64,000 nucleotides of DNA from an uncultured SAR86 cluster bacterium (GTDB taxonomy: Bacteria; Pseudomonadota; Gammaproteobacteria; Magnimaribacterales; D2472). Location of the stretch: contig CACEBI010000003.1 of assembly GCA_902557705.1 (NCBI GenBank), forward strand, positions 34,079 through 98,078, given 5' to 3'. Position numbers and translations under genes: made by a program. The notes below the pieces were generated by a model. The model was not told the DNA's origin. It worked only from the letters and a program-made list of their open reading frames with translations, and made no database searches. Below are positions 44,468 through 52,661 of this stretch, piece after piece (positions within the stretch are counted from its first letter, which is position 1; each line of letters opens with the position of its first letter).

Positions 44468-45673
44468 TTATCCTTTAAGCGCCTGAAGATATTCAAGCCA
44501 TGCAACACCAGAATCCGCATACTTTTCGCTCTTGCTTGCTTTAGTAAATGATTCTTGGGCTTCTTGAATTTTGTTAAGTTCAAAATATGCGATACCTTGC
44601 ATGAGTTGGTATTTTCCATTATCTGAGATATTTAATTTTTTAACTCTTTCAATACCAGAAATTACCTCACTCCACTTAAAAGCACTAAAAGCAATATCCA
44701 CATATTGTTTTGCAAGTTTTATATCATTCGGTGAATCAATTAAAGAGTCTTTTAAGACATCAAGAGATCTTGATCTTTCTTTTGCATATAACCATGAATC
44801 AGCAAGAAGCTTTGCATTGGCAGTAGTAAATAAAATATTTTCATTGGCTATAGCTTTTTCAAGGACATTTGCTGACATCACTGGATTTTGTTTGTATAGA
44901 TAAAAGCTAGCTAGATTTGTAAACTCTTCAGGTTTCTCTAGCATTCCTTTCATATAGCTAACCTCCATGGTGGCAAGAGAAAGATCATACTTTTCTAATA
45001 TGTTATAGATAGCTGAAAGCTGTATGTAATATCTTTTTTTATCAGGTTTATTGAAAAGTAATGCTTTAGCAGAACCTTCGGCAGCAATGAAATCTTCTTT
45101 ATTATATTCAATAGCAAATTTTAATTGATACCAATCCTCTTTAAACGAGGTAGATAATTCAATTGCTATGTTTATATATTTATAAGCTGTGTCAAAATCT
45201 TTATCAGTTGCATAAATTAATGCAGTTAATGCATATACAGTATTCATTCCTGGAACAGGTTTTGGGCTTTTTTCTGCTATTGCAATAAAATTTAATAGCA
45301 GCTCTTTAGCTTTTTCTGTTTTACCTTGTGTTGCATAAAGCTGAGATAAAGCCTGAACAAGAGATGTAGATTCTGCAAGCGGAAGTGCTTTCTCATCATA
45401 TGAAACTTGTAGCTTTTCTATAGCTTCATCAAATCTTTCTTGTTGATAAAGAAAGAAACCATAGGTTCTAGCAATTACAGCCTTGTCATAAGATCTTGAG
45501 CGCCAATTTTTTTTATACCAATATTTTAATATTTTTTCTGCTTCATCAAATTTCTTTTCTTCAATTTTGGTATCTACTCTTGTAAGTTCCCAATATACTG
45601 TCTCATTCAAAACATCCTCTGAGTAGAGTGATCCAGAAACAATTAATATAAATAATAGATTTTTTAACTTCAT
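44468..45673 (-). CDS. Exported TPR-repeat protein of the TonB2 operon
   Basis: A 401-residue protein with a signal peptide (to about residue 18) and multiple TPR-like helical repeats. SYDKAVIARTYGFFLYQQERFDEAIEKL and YQLMQGIAYFELNKIQEAQESFTKA are clear examples (split: YGFFLYQQERFDEAIE; IAYFELNKIQEAQESF). It starts one base after the tonB gene. TPR proteins are regular final members of TonB2-ExbBD-TtpC operons and help couple the system to receptors. The exact role is not known. Confidence 0.85.
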   Translation of the reverse strand: MKLKNLLFILIVSGSLYSEDVLNETVYWELTRVDTKIEEKKFDEAEKILKYWYKKNWRSRSYDKAVIARTYGFFLYQQERFDEAIEKLQVSYDEKALPLAESTSLVQALSQLYATQGKTEKAKELLLNFIAIAEKSPKPVPGMNTVYALTALIYATDKDFDTAYKYINIAIELSTSFKEDWYQLKFAIEYNKEDFIAAEGSAKALLFNKPDKKRYYIQLSAIYNILEKYDLSLATMEVSYMKGMLEKPEEFTNLASFYLYKQNPVMSANVLEKAIANENILFTTANAKLLADSWLYAKERSRSLDVLKDSLIDSPNDIKLAKQYVDIAFSAFKWSEVISGIERVKKLNISDNGKYQLMQGIAYFELNKIQEAQESFTKASKSEKYADSGVAWLEYLQALKG

Positions 45674-45674
45674 A

Positions 45675-46286
45675 CTAAAATATTTTAAATTCTATAACCT
45701 GTGTCCCATCTTGAGTCACAGCAACACCATTTATGACTTTAGGCTTAAACTTCCATTTTTTAATAGCTCTTAAAGCAGCTGTATCAAAAACTCTAGGAGG
45801 CTTTGATTCAACAATTTTAGGCGATGAAACAGATCCATCTGTCTCAACTGTAAACTTTACTTTAACCCAACCTTCGACACCAGCCAAAAGCTCATTCCTT
45901 GGATATTGTGGGTTAATTCTGACTAGAGGAATAACTTGAGAATTTCCTCCTTGATTTTGAGGGCCTAAAAAAGCACCTTTAAAATCAGTTGGTACTGAAA
46001 TATCAGGAAACTCGATATTTAAATTCGGTGCTTGAGGTGGTGCCTGTAGTTCTGGCGTGATTAAGTCTGGTGGTGGTGGTTTTTTAGGTGGCTCCGGTTT
46101 ATCTGGAATAGTTCTAGACTTCTCCTTTAAGGATGTGTCTTTCTTTAATCTTATAAAATCAACTACTCTAAAAGAGTTCTCAGTTTTTAAACTATCCGAA
46201 CTAGGCTTAACGATATAAGCTAGAAGCATAAAAAAAGATATTGCTACAAGAAGACCTATTATGTGTCCAGAATAATTTTTAATCAT
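45675..46286 (-). CDS. tonB: TonB-family energy transducer
   Basis: A 203-residue TonB. It has an N-terminal membrane helix (residues ~8-26), a proline-rich spacer (PDKPEPPKKPPPPDL), and a C-terminal TonB domain (RINPQYPRNELLAGVEGWVKVKFTVETDG, with PRVFDTAALRAIKKWKFKP). The YP motif and final EFKIF strand are intact. The short length is typical of TonB2 types. Overlaps exbD by 8 bases. Confidence 0.94.
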   Translation of the reverse strand: MIKNYSGHIIGLLVAISFFMLLAYIVKPSSDSLKTENSFRVVDFIRLKKDTSLKEKSRTIPDKPEPPKKPPPPDLITPELQAPPQAPNLNIEFPDISVPTDFKGAFLGPQNQGGNSQVIPLVRINPQYPRNELLAGVEGWVKVKFTVETDGSVSSPKIVESKPPRVFDTAALRAIKKWKFKPKVINGVAVTQDGTQVIEFKIF

Positions 46287-46680
46287 TTTCAGCGGCGATA
46301 GAAATCTCTAAAACTCCTGCAAGCCTAATTTGGTCCATAGCCTCTACCAATAAACCAGTTTGTGATGCTTTATCTGCTTGTATTATCACTGAACCTTCTG
46401 GGTTTTCTGCTTTGAGCCTTATTATGTTTGGTCTTATAGCACGAAGTTCTACTTTCCTTCTATCAATAAAAATTTCATTATTTTCAGAAATAGCAACTAA
46501 GATATTTCCCTTTTCATTTCTTTCAGCAGTTTGTGCACTTGGCCTATTAACTTCAATACCTGATTCTTTTACAAATGATGTAGTAACAATAAAAAATATA
46601 AGCATGATAAAAACAATATCGAGCATAGGGGTTAGATCTAAACCTGTTTCTTCTTGAGATATTTTCTTTCTTCTTCTCAT
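46279..46680 (-). CDS. exbD: ExbD/TolR-family biopolymer transport protein
   Basis: A 133-residue protein with one membrane helix containing the essential aspartate (LDLTPMLDIVFIMLIFFIV, Asp near residue 22) and a periplasmic domain that begins with the GIEVNRP segment. It forms the proton channel with ExbB. Overlaps the exbB gene by 4 bases and tonB by 8. Confidence 0.96.
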   Translation of the reverse strand: MRRRKKISQEETGLDLTPMLDIVFIMLIFFIVTTSFVKESGIEVNRPSAQTAERNEKGNILVAISENNEIFIDRRKVELRAIRPNIIRLKAENPEGSVIIQADKASQTGLLVEAMDQIRLAGVLEISIAAEND

Positions 46681-47165
46681 AGTTCAGAAATTATTGATTG
46701 TGATTTACTATTCAAAATAGTAAATGTCAGTAAACCAACAATACTAATTGCCATTCCGGTCATTGTTGGTAAGGTTGCCTTTGTTATACCAGATGCAAGT
46801 GCTCTAGCATTACCAGTGCCAAAAAAAGAAACTACATCAAAAACTTCAATCATGCCAGTCACAGTTCCAAGTAATCCAAGCACTGGACAAAGAGCTATTA
46901 ATGTTTGAATAATATAAAAATCTTTATTTACAATCTCTTTAAAATCACATTTAAGAGAAGAAAGATTCAAAAGGTAATATTCATCATTTTTAATGTTAGC
47001 TAAGTTTGTTTTGTACTCATTTTGGATTAACTCCATATCAAAAAAAAGATGTTTAAATTTAGCAAAAATTAATACAAACAAGTAAATACTTATAAGAAAT
47101 AAGATAAAAACTACAGGCCCTCCCTGGTATAAAAAATTAGAATAAACCTTAAAAATATCAGTCAT
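46677..47165 (-). CDS. exbB: ExbB-like MotA/TolQ proton-channel protein
   Basis: A 162-residue protein with three membrane helices. The MotA/TolQ/ExbB signature ALCPVLGLLGTVTGMIEVFD spans the second helix and GNARALASGITKATLPTMTGM lies before the third. It is shorter than classical ExbB (E. coli 244). In TonB2 systems ExbB2 has this short form and partners the longer TtpC-like protein encoded just upstream. Confidence 0.94.
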   Translation of the reverse strand: MTDIFKVYSNFLYQGGPVVFILFLISIYLFVLIFAKFKHLFFDMELIQNEYKTNLANIKNDEYYLLNLSSLKCDFKEIVNKDFYIIQTLIALCPVLGLLGTVTGMIEVFDVVSFFGTGNARALASGITKATLPTMTGMAISIVGLLTFTILNSKSQSIISEL

Positions 47166-48514
47166 TAGTTTTTAATTTTATTTGCAACTATTCCTGAAGC
47201 TTTTTCTTCAAGGAATGAAATTATAGTTTTCGAGTAATTTTCTGCATATGAGTGCATGAATAATAGAGGCGCAGCCACAATCAAGCCTAACATTGTTGTA
47301 ACAAGCGCTTGAGATATTCCACCAGCCATTAATTTTGGATCGCCGGTACCAAATAAGGTAATAGCTTGGAAGGTTTCAATCATACCGATAACAGTACCTA
47401 ATAACCCCAACAAAGGAGCTACGGTAGCTATAAGTTTTATAGCTTTTACTCTTATCTCAATAGTTGGTGTAATAGATTGTATTTTTTCATCTAAAATTAA
47501 TTCAAGAGAATCGAGAGATTCATTAATGTTTTCATTAGCGGTTTGAATGAGCATTCCCAGCAAATTCTCTGGATCGACTGTTTGAGAACCCTCTTGTTCT
47601 TTAATGTCTGTGAGGATATTTCTCAAGACATAGATTCTTTCAGATGCTAAAGCTACACCACCAAGACCTAGAAGGATGATTACATAACCAACCAACCCGC
47701 CGTCAGCAATTCTTTGGAAAAATGTTTTCTTTTGAATTAATTTATCAAGAATAGCTCCTCTTGTTGGATCTAAATCAACTGTAAAGACACCCTCTGAATC
47801 ATTTTGAAGATTTCTTAGTTTTCTTTTACTAACACCATCAGGTTGTGATGGTAAAAACTCAACCTGATTAGTATCAATCAAATGTTTTAAGAACTTACCT
47901 TCATGAAGAATTTGAAAAGTACCAATTCTAAGAATCTCAAGCTCATCATTATTTCCGTCTGCAGTAAGCACATTTGTAGTAAATACTTTTATAGTTTCTG
48001 CATTTCTAATTTCTTTTACTAGCTCAATCCACAAAGCAGAAATATCTGATAAATCAGGTAATTTCTTTGATTCAGCTAGATTTTTAAGAAAAGAATCTCT
48101 ATCAGGATTATCTATATTTGTAATAGAGTTCTTGAATTCACCACGAGTCTGTCCAGAAACTTGTTTAACAACGCCAAACATTTCTCCTAGGTTACCGAGT
48201 TTTAAAGTTAGTTTTTCTTCAAGCTCTGCAAGGGTTTTTTCATTATTATCAAATTGATCAATAAGTCTTGCAGACAATTCTTCTGCTGCTTTTAAATCAG
48301 ACTTTAATTTTTTATTGATTCTTTTTAGGTCGTTAAGCTGCTTCTCTTTAGAGTTAGCTCTACTAAAATCAAATCTTTTTTCAATGTCAACTTTTGCTTG
48401 AATATCGATAATTAATCTTTCTAATTCTGATGGCTGAGCAACAACCTCTTCTTGAGCATTAACAATAATGGAGGAAAGAAAAAAGAAGTTTATAAATAAT
48501 ATTCTTTTAATCAT
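47165..48514 (-). CDS. TtpC-like MotA/TolQ/ExbB protein with periplasmic N-terminal extension
   Basis: A 449-residue protein. It has a signal peptide (to about residue 20), a long charged coiled-coil region (~45-120), a central domain, then a C-terminal ExbB domain with three membrane helices carrying ATVAPLLGLLGTVIGMIETF and GISQALVTTMLGLIVAAPLLFMH. This matches the TtpC component of Vibrio-type TonB2 systems. It overlaps the short ExbB and DUF3450 genes by one base each. Confidence 0.9.
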   Translation of the reverse strand: MIKRILFINFFFLSSIIVNAQEEVVAQPSELERLIIDIQAKVDIEKRFDFSRANSKEKQLNDLKRINKKLKSDLKAAEELSARLIDQFDNNEKTLAELEEKLTLKLGNLGEMFGVVKQVSGQTRGEFKNSITNIDNPDRDSFLKNLAESKKLPDLSDISALWIELVKEIRNAETIKVFTTNVLTADGNNDELEILRIGTFQILHEGKFLKHLIDTNQVEFLPSQPDGVSKRKLRNLQNDSEGVFTVDLDPTRGAILDKLIQKKTFFQRIADGGLVGYVIILLGLGGVALASERIYVLRNILTDIKEQEGSQTVDPENLLGMLIQTANENINESLDSLELILDEKIQSITPTIEIRVKAIKLIATVAPLLGLLGTVIGMIETFQAITLFGTGDPKLMAGGISQALVTTMLGLIVAAPLLFMHSYAENYSKTIISFLEEKASGIVANKIKN

Positions 48515-49287
48515 TATATTTTCTCCACTGGCAATTTAAGAAGTGATGGTGGTAACTCTTTGCGTGCAATTTTTAAAGCAATAACAAGTTCGCTATCAAT
48601 ACCCTTCTGCTTAACCCATTTATTTTCTTTTTTGCTATACATGGCGTTGTATTTTCCATCTGAGGTTCTAGCATACAGACCAACCCTTCCTAGTCTAAAA
48701 ATTTCTACATTATATTGAGAGCCATCTACTGTTATCTCATCCCTGTAAGACTCTATAGTTCTTCCATATTCATTTTCTATTTGGTAAGCCTCAAAGACTC
48801 TTCTAAACTTCTCAGAAGTTGAAACATTTGATTGCAGAAGGATATCTTTTAAATTTGCGATCCTGTCATTTCTCTCATCTAGTAAAAAAGGAATATCATT
48901 TTGAACAATAGATTCAAGAGTCAAAATCATTTCTTCTAATTTAGGTAAAATACCTCTATTGGTATTATCGAGTTCAACCATTTGTTCATTAATCGACTTT
49001 ATTTCTTGATTTTGAGAATTAATTAAATCCTGCATCTGTCTGTTATAGATATTTGTTAAATCAAGTTGTTGAGATAAAAACTGAATATCTCCAATTAGAG
49101 TGATTATTTGTGAATCAATATTGTCTATATACGACTGTCTATCAGCTGCTGCATTTGCTGAGGAAGCCTCAATCGATATAGCTTCTTCTAGTAAGGCACT
49201 ATCATCAGGTTCATTTGTTTCTTGAGAGAATAAAAACCCTGTATTTATTAGAATTATTGAAAATATAAAAGTCCTTAAAGAATTCAT
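48514..49287 (-). CDS. DUF3450 periplasmic coiled-coil protein
   Basis: A 257-residue protein with a signal peptide (about 22 residues), a heptad-rich coiled coil (residues ~50-120), and a C-terminal domain with VEIFRLGRVGLYARTSDG and ENKWVKQKGID, the DUF3450 pattern. DUF3450 proteins are the regular first gene of TonB2/TtpC operons in marine gammaproteobacteria. Co-transcription with the following five genes is indicated by one- to eight-base overlaps. Confidence 0.9.
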   Translation of the reverse strand: MNSLRTFIFSIILINTGFLFSQETNEPDDSALLEEAISIEASSANAAADRQSYIDNIDSQIITLIGDIQFLSQQLDLTNIYNRQMQDLINSQNQEIKSINEQMVELDNTNRGILPKLEEMILTLESIVQNDIPFLLDERNDRIANLKDILLQSNVSTSEKFRRVFEAYQIENEYGRTIESYRDEITVDGSQYNVEIFRLGRVGLYARTSDGKYNAMYSKKENKWVKQKGIDSELVIALKIARKELPPSLLKLPVEKI

Positions 49288-49314
49288 AAAGAAGCCCCAA
49301 ATTTTGATTTTTTG

Positions 49315-49320
49315 ATTATA
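49315..49320 (-). promoter_or_regulatory. -10 element for the DUF3450-TonB operon
   Basis: TATAAT (GGCATATAATC) lies 28 bases upstream of the DUF3450 ATG; the -35 region is AT-rich without a clear match. The TonB-receptor gene upstream ends in its own terminator, so the operon needs such a promoter. Confidence 0.4.
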
Positions 49321-49364
49321 TGCCTTTTTTAATTATATATAAATTATATACTTTTTATGCAAAA

Positions 49365-49390
49365 AAAATCCCCTCTATTGAGGGGATTTT
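49365..49390 (-). terminator. Rho-independent terminator of the 1021-residue TonB-dependent receptor gene
   Basis: A perfect 11-bp stem AAAATCCCCTC / GAGGGGATTTT with a 4-base loop. It is followed on the minus strand by a run of T (A-run at 49361-49368), 19 bases beyond the receptor stop. It separates the receptor gene from the TonB2 operon. Confidence 0.88.
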
Positions 49391-49408
49391 TAATTCATTA
49401 TTCCCTGA

Positions 49409-52400
49409 TTAGAAGGTATATCTGTATGTTAAGAATACCTCTCTACCTACTGCTGAGTAATAGTAGCTTGAGAACCATGGGAAGCCTAAGTCAGTATTAT
49501 GCTTAGGTATATCATCAAACAAGTTTGATACGGATACGCCAACAAAATGTCCGTCATCAATGTCATATCTGACAAATGCTCCAACATCAAAGTATGGTTC
49601 AATTTTATTAGCACTGTTTCCATTTGGTGCCCATGAACTATAGTATTTCATAGAACCAATTCTTGATGTACTGATACCTGCACTCCAGTCAGACTTAGTC
49701 CAGCTAAATGACAGATAACTTCTTGATCTTAATCTTCTTTCTTGATTCATAATTGAAACAAAAGGATCTCCTTCAACATCTTTTCTTCTTTCATCATCAA
49801 CATATGCGATGCTTAGTGATAAGAAGAAATCACCCATTTCATCAGTTATAAATCTTGAAGACATACCAAAGTCAGCACCTCTGTAGTATCTTCCAGCACC
49901 GTTTATGAAACCATATTTCACAGTATCAATAGCTCCTTCTGGAGGTGTTATTGCTGGTGCAGCTCCGCCACCTTGTGGTGTCCATGTTGCGCCACGAACA
50001 ACACTTGCGTAGATATCTGCGCAATAACCAGCAGAATAGTTATAACCATCTGTTGTTATGCCATCCTCTTGAGCTCTACAAATCATTTCATCTACAAGAA
50101 CCTGAGTAACAGATGTAACAGTAACGATATTGTCGAGCTCTAACTCAACAAAGTCTAAAGTCATATCTAATCTAACTTTTGATGTGTTAATAACATCAAG
50201 AACAAAACCTAAACTATACTGTTCACCTGATTCAGCTCTTAGATTTAAATTACCTGATGAACTTAAATTAGCATTTAGCTGAGTATAGCCACCAGATAAA
50301 CAATCTGCGCCGTCAATATCAACAACACCAGTGTTTACATATCGACCATAATAGTCACAAGGTGTTCCAAAGCTACCAGACTCACCTTTATAAATATATG
50401 GCAAACTAGGTGCGGCAAATGACTCACCCCATCCACCTCTTACAAGAAGATTTTCTGTAGGTTTCCATGTGAATGTAACCTGATCAGTTGTTCTATCACC
50501 AATCTGAGTTGATTTTTCATCATAACTATCAGACCTTCTAGCTAGATATAGATCTAAATTAGACGCAAGTGGAATAGATGTTTCAACAGCGTATGAAGTT
50601 CTTGTTCTTTCACCACCACCTTTAGTAGTTGAACGACCCCATACATTATCGGCGTCATATTGAGGGCCTGGATCAATCAGGTAATCAGTTGTTGTATCTT
50701 CAGCATGGAATGCAAATCCAACTGGACCTGCAGGTAATGTGAATAACTCACCACTTGTAGTAAATTGAATGGTTTCAGAACTTGACTCACCATCAATATA
50801 AATATATTGCCATAGTCCGTATGATTCAGCTGTTTCAAAAGAACCCCAGAATGTATCTGGGTTAAACACACCATAACCATATGGGCCATCCGCACATAAA
50901 AATGAGGATCCTGAATCAGCTACGCCACCACAAGACCATCTTTCTAGACTGTCTTTGAGTACATCCATTCCGCCTCTTCTATAATTATATTCGTCTTTAA
51001 CGTATGCAAGCTCCCAATCCCATATTGCATCTTGGAATTCAAAAGTGCTTGAAGCAGCAAGGGTATATGAAAGCGTATCTTCCTCAAAATCACCTTGCCA
51101 GTTTTTCTCAGCAAAGAATCTCTGTCCAGATAAATATGCTCCACCAAATCTAAACATAGCAGGATGAACACTTCTTCCACCAATTCCCGGACCTGGGTTA
51201 CCAGCGCCGTCAGCAATAACAACACCGTCATTACCTATAACAGCAGGAGCATAGTATGATTGCTGAACAAAATAAGGGTAATAAACATTATTTGCTTCTG
51301 TTTCCCAATAGTGAACGTCAGCATTAATTTCAATACCATTTTCTAAAGTTGTTGTACCAGCAACATATATAGAACCATTATCAAAACCATTTCTTATGGT
51401 TCTATATTTAGAGTTATCGATATTACAATATTTAAAATTATCTGAGTATGAAGTATTTCTCGCATTCCAAACTGTACCATCTGGACCTATATAGTCTTCA
51501 GTGCCCCAACCATAATTGGACATTTTGTCTGATATTAAATTGAGATCTTCACAAGTATTTAAAGATCCAGACTCCTCAGGTAAGAATGCATAACCACCAT
51601 ATCCTCTTGCACCTAAGTAACCAGCCCATGAACCATAATGGTAATAACCAACAGGCTCATCAAATCTATCATTATATTGTGGTCTGTCTGTTCCGTTTAG
51701 GGGATTAACTGAATTAAATTCAAGACCATATACCATACTTCCGTTTTCAAAGTACTCACCGCCACTTATTTCAATAGAAACAGACTCACCTGAATCTCTT
51801 CCTGTTAGAGGGTGGTGAACACCAGCTCTAAATTGTACTGATGTGTCTTCCATGCCATCTACAAGAATAACGTTCACAACACCAGCAACAGCATCAGCAC
51901 CATAAATAGCAGATGCACCAGCTGTCAAAATTTCAATTCTTTCAACAATACCTATTGGAATTCTATTCCAGTTAAATGAAGCATCTCCATCACCAGAAGG
52001 ATAAGGGTAATTAGCTCTTCTCTTTCCATTAACAAGGACAAGCGTTCTTCCAGGCCCAAAGTCACGAAGGTTTAATTGGTTAGAAGCACTATCATTACCG
52101 CCTCCACCAAGACCATCCATAACAGTTTGACCAGTATTTTGTGCTATTGAAGCAACAGCTTCATAAACAGATAAGAATCCACCTTGATCAATATCATCAC
52201 TTGTAATAACAACAAGCGGTTGTGGACCTTCGATATCAGTTCTTTTAATTCTCGAACCAGTAACACTCACTTTAGTAAGTTCAACTGTATCTGAATCAGA
52301 TGCACTTGAGCTTACAGGAGCAGAAGCAGTAGCTTCTTGAACTGTTTCTTCTTGCTGAGCTTCTACAACTTCAGCAACAGGAGCAACCTCTTCTTCTCCT

Positions 52401-52474
52401 GGATTATCAGCATTTACGTTTGTAGTCATTAAAAGACCGAACGCAAGTGCATAAAAAATATTTTTATTTAACAT
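49409..52474 (-). CDS. Large TonB-dependent receptor, probable peptide-associated type
   Basis: A 1021-residue outer-membrane receptor. A signal peptide (to about residue 22), an Ala/Glu-rich linker, and the TonB-box-like TKVSVTGSRIKRTDIEGPQP begin it. The plug contains LRDFGPGRTLVLVNGKRR, GIVERIEILTAGASAIYGADAVAGVVN, and the rest is barrel, ending VFLTYRYTF with terminal Phe. The SVTGSRIKR form and the length belong to the receptor clade frequently found with peptidases in marine bacteria. It is adjacent to the TonB2-ExbBD operon and divergent from an S9 peptidase, which supports uptake of peptides or amino-acid-derived substrates (inference). Confidence 0.92.
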   Translation of the reverse strand: MLNKNIFYALAFGLLMTTNVNADNPGEEEVAPVAEVVEAQQEETVQEATASAPVSSSASDSDTVELTKVSVTGSRIKRTDIEGPQPLVVITSDDIDQGGFLSVYEAVASIAQNTGQTVMDGLGGGGNDSASNQLNLRDFGPGRTLVLVNGKRRANYPYPSGDGDASFNWNRIPIGIVERIEILTAGASAIYGADAVAGVVNVILVDGMEDTSVQFRAGVHHPLTGRDSGESVSIEISGGEYFENGSMVYGLEFNSVNPLNGTDRPQYNDRFDEPVGYYHYGSWAGYLGARGYGGYAFLPEESGSLNTCEDLNLISDKMSNYGWGTEDYIGPDGTVWNARNTSYSDNFKYCNIDNSKYRTIRNGFDNGSIYVAGTTTLENGIEINADVHYWETEANNVYYPYFVQQSYYAPAVIGNDGVVIADGAGNPGPGIGGRSVHPAMFRFGGAYLSGQRFFAEKNWQGDFEEDTLSYTLAASSTFEFQDAIWDWELAYVKDEYNYRRGGMDVLKDSLERWSCGGVADSGSSFLCADGPYGYGVFNPDTFWGSFETAESYGLWQYIYIDGESSSETIQFTTSGELFTLPAGPVGFAFHAEDTTTDYLIDPGPQYDADNVWGRSTTKGGGERTRTSYAVETSIPLASNLDLYLARRSDSYDEKSTQIGDRTTDQVTFTWKPTENLLVRGGWGESFAAPSLPYIYKGESGSFGTPCDYYGRYVNTGVVDIDGADCLSGGYTQLNANLSSSGNLNLRAESGEQYSLGFVLDVINTSKVRLDMTLDFVELELDNIVTVTSVTQVLVDEMICRAQEDGITTDGYNYSAGYCADIYASVVRGATWTPQGGGAAPAITPPEGAIDTVKYGFINGAGRYYRGADFGMSSRFITDEMGDFFLSLSIAYVDDERRKDVEGDPFVSIMNQERRLRSRSYLSFSWTKSDWSAGISTSRIGSMKYYSSWAPNGNSANKIEPYFDVGAFVRYDIDDGHFVGVSVSNLFDDIPKHNTDLGFPWFSSYYYSAVGREVFLTYRYTF

Positions 52475-52575
52475 AACATTTCCCCTTGTATGTTTACAAA
52501 ATGGTTATTAACACCTTATTATTCAATAATAATTTATATTGTGCAAACCTTTTTATAGTTTGTTTACAGTATTTA

Positions 52576-52594
52576 TTACATTTTACTAATGTAA
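52576..52594. promoter_or_regulatory. 19-bp palindrome between the receptor and peptidase genes
   Basis: TTACATT-TTACT-AATGTAA, a perfect 7-bp inverted repeat with a 5-base centre, lies just upstream of the peptidase -35 element. The surrounding region also contains two copies of TGTTTACA (52491 and 52561). It is a candidate operator for the divergent pair. Confidence 0.45.
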
Positions 52595-52601
52595 AGCATA
52601 C

Positions 52602-52630
52602 TTGACATAAACAGCTCAAAACTGTTAAAT
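52602..52630 (+). promoter_or_regulatory. Promoter of the S9 peptidase gene
   Basis: A perfect -35 TTGACA at 52602-52607, a 17-base spacer, and TTAAAT at 52625-52630 (two mismatches to TATAAT). The start would be near 52637, and the ribosome-binding site AGGA is at 52652-52655, six bases before the ATG. Confidence 0.6.
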
Positions 52631-52661
52631 ATGTCTTAATAAAATTTATATAGGAAAAACT

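Noticed and set aside
50677..51231. Two minus-strand frames (72 and 95 residues) within the large TonB receptor gene
   Set aside because: They are out-of-frame shadows in a long, clearly coding gene on the same strand.
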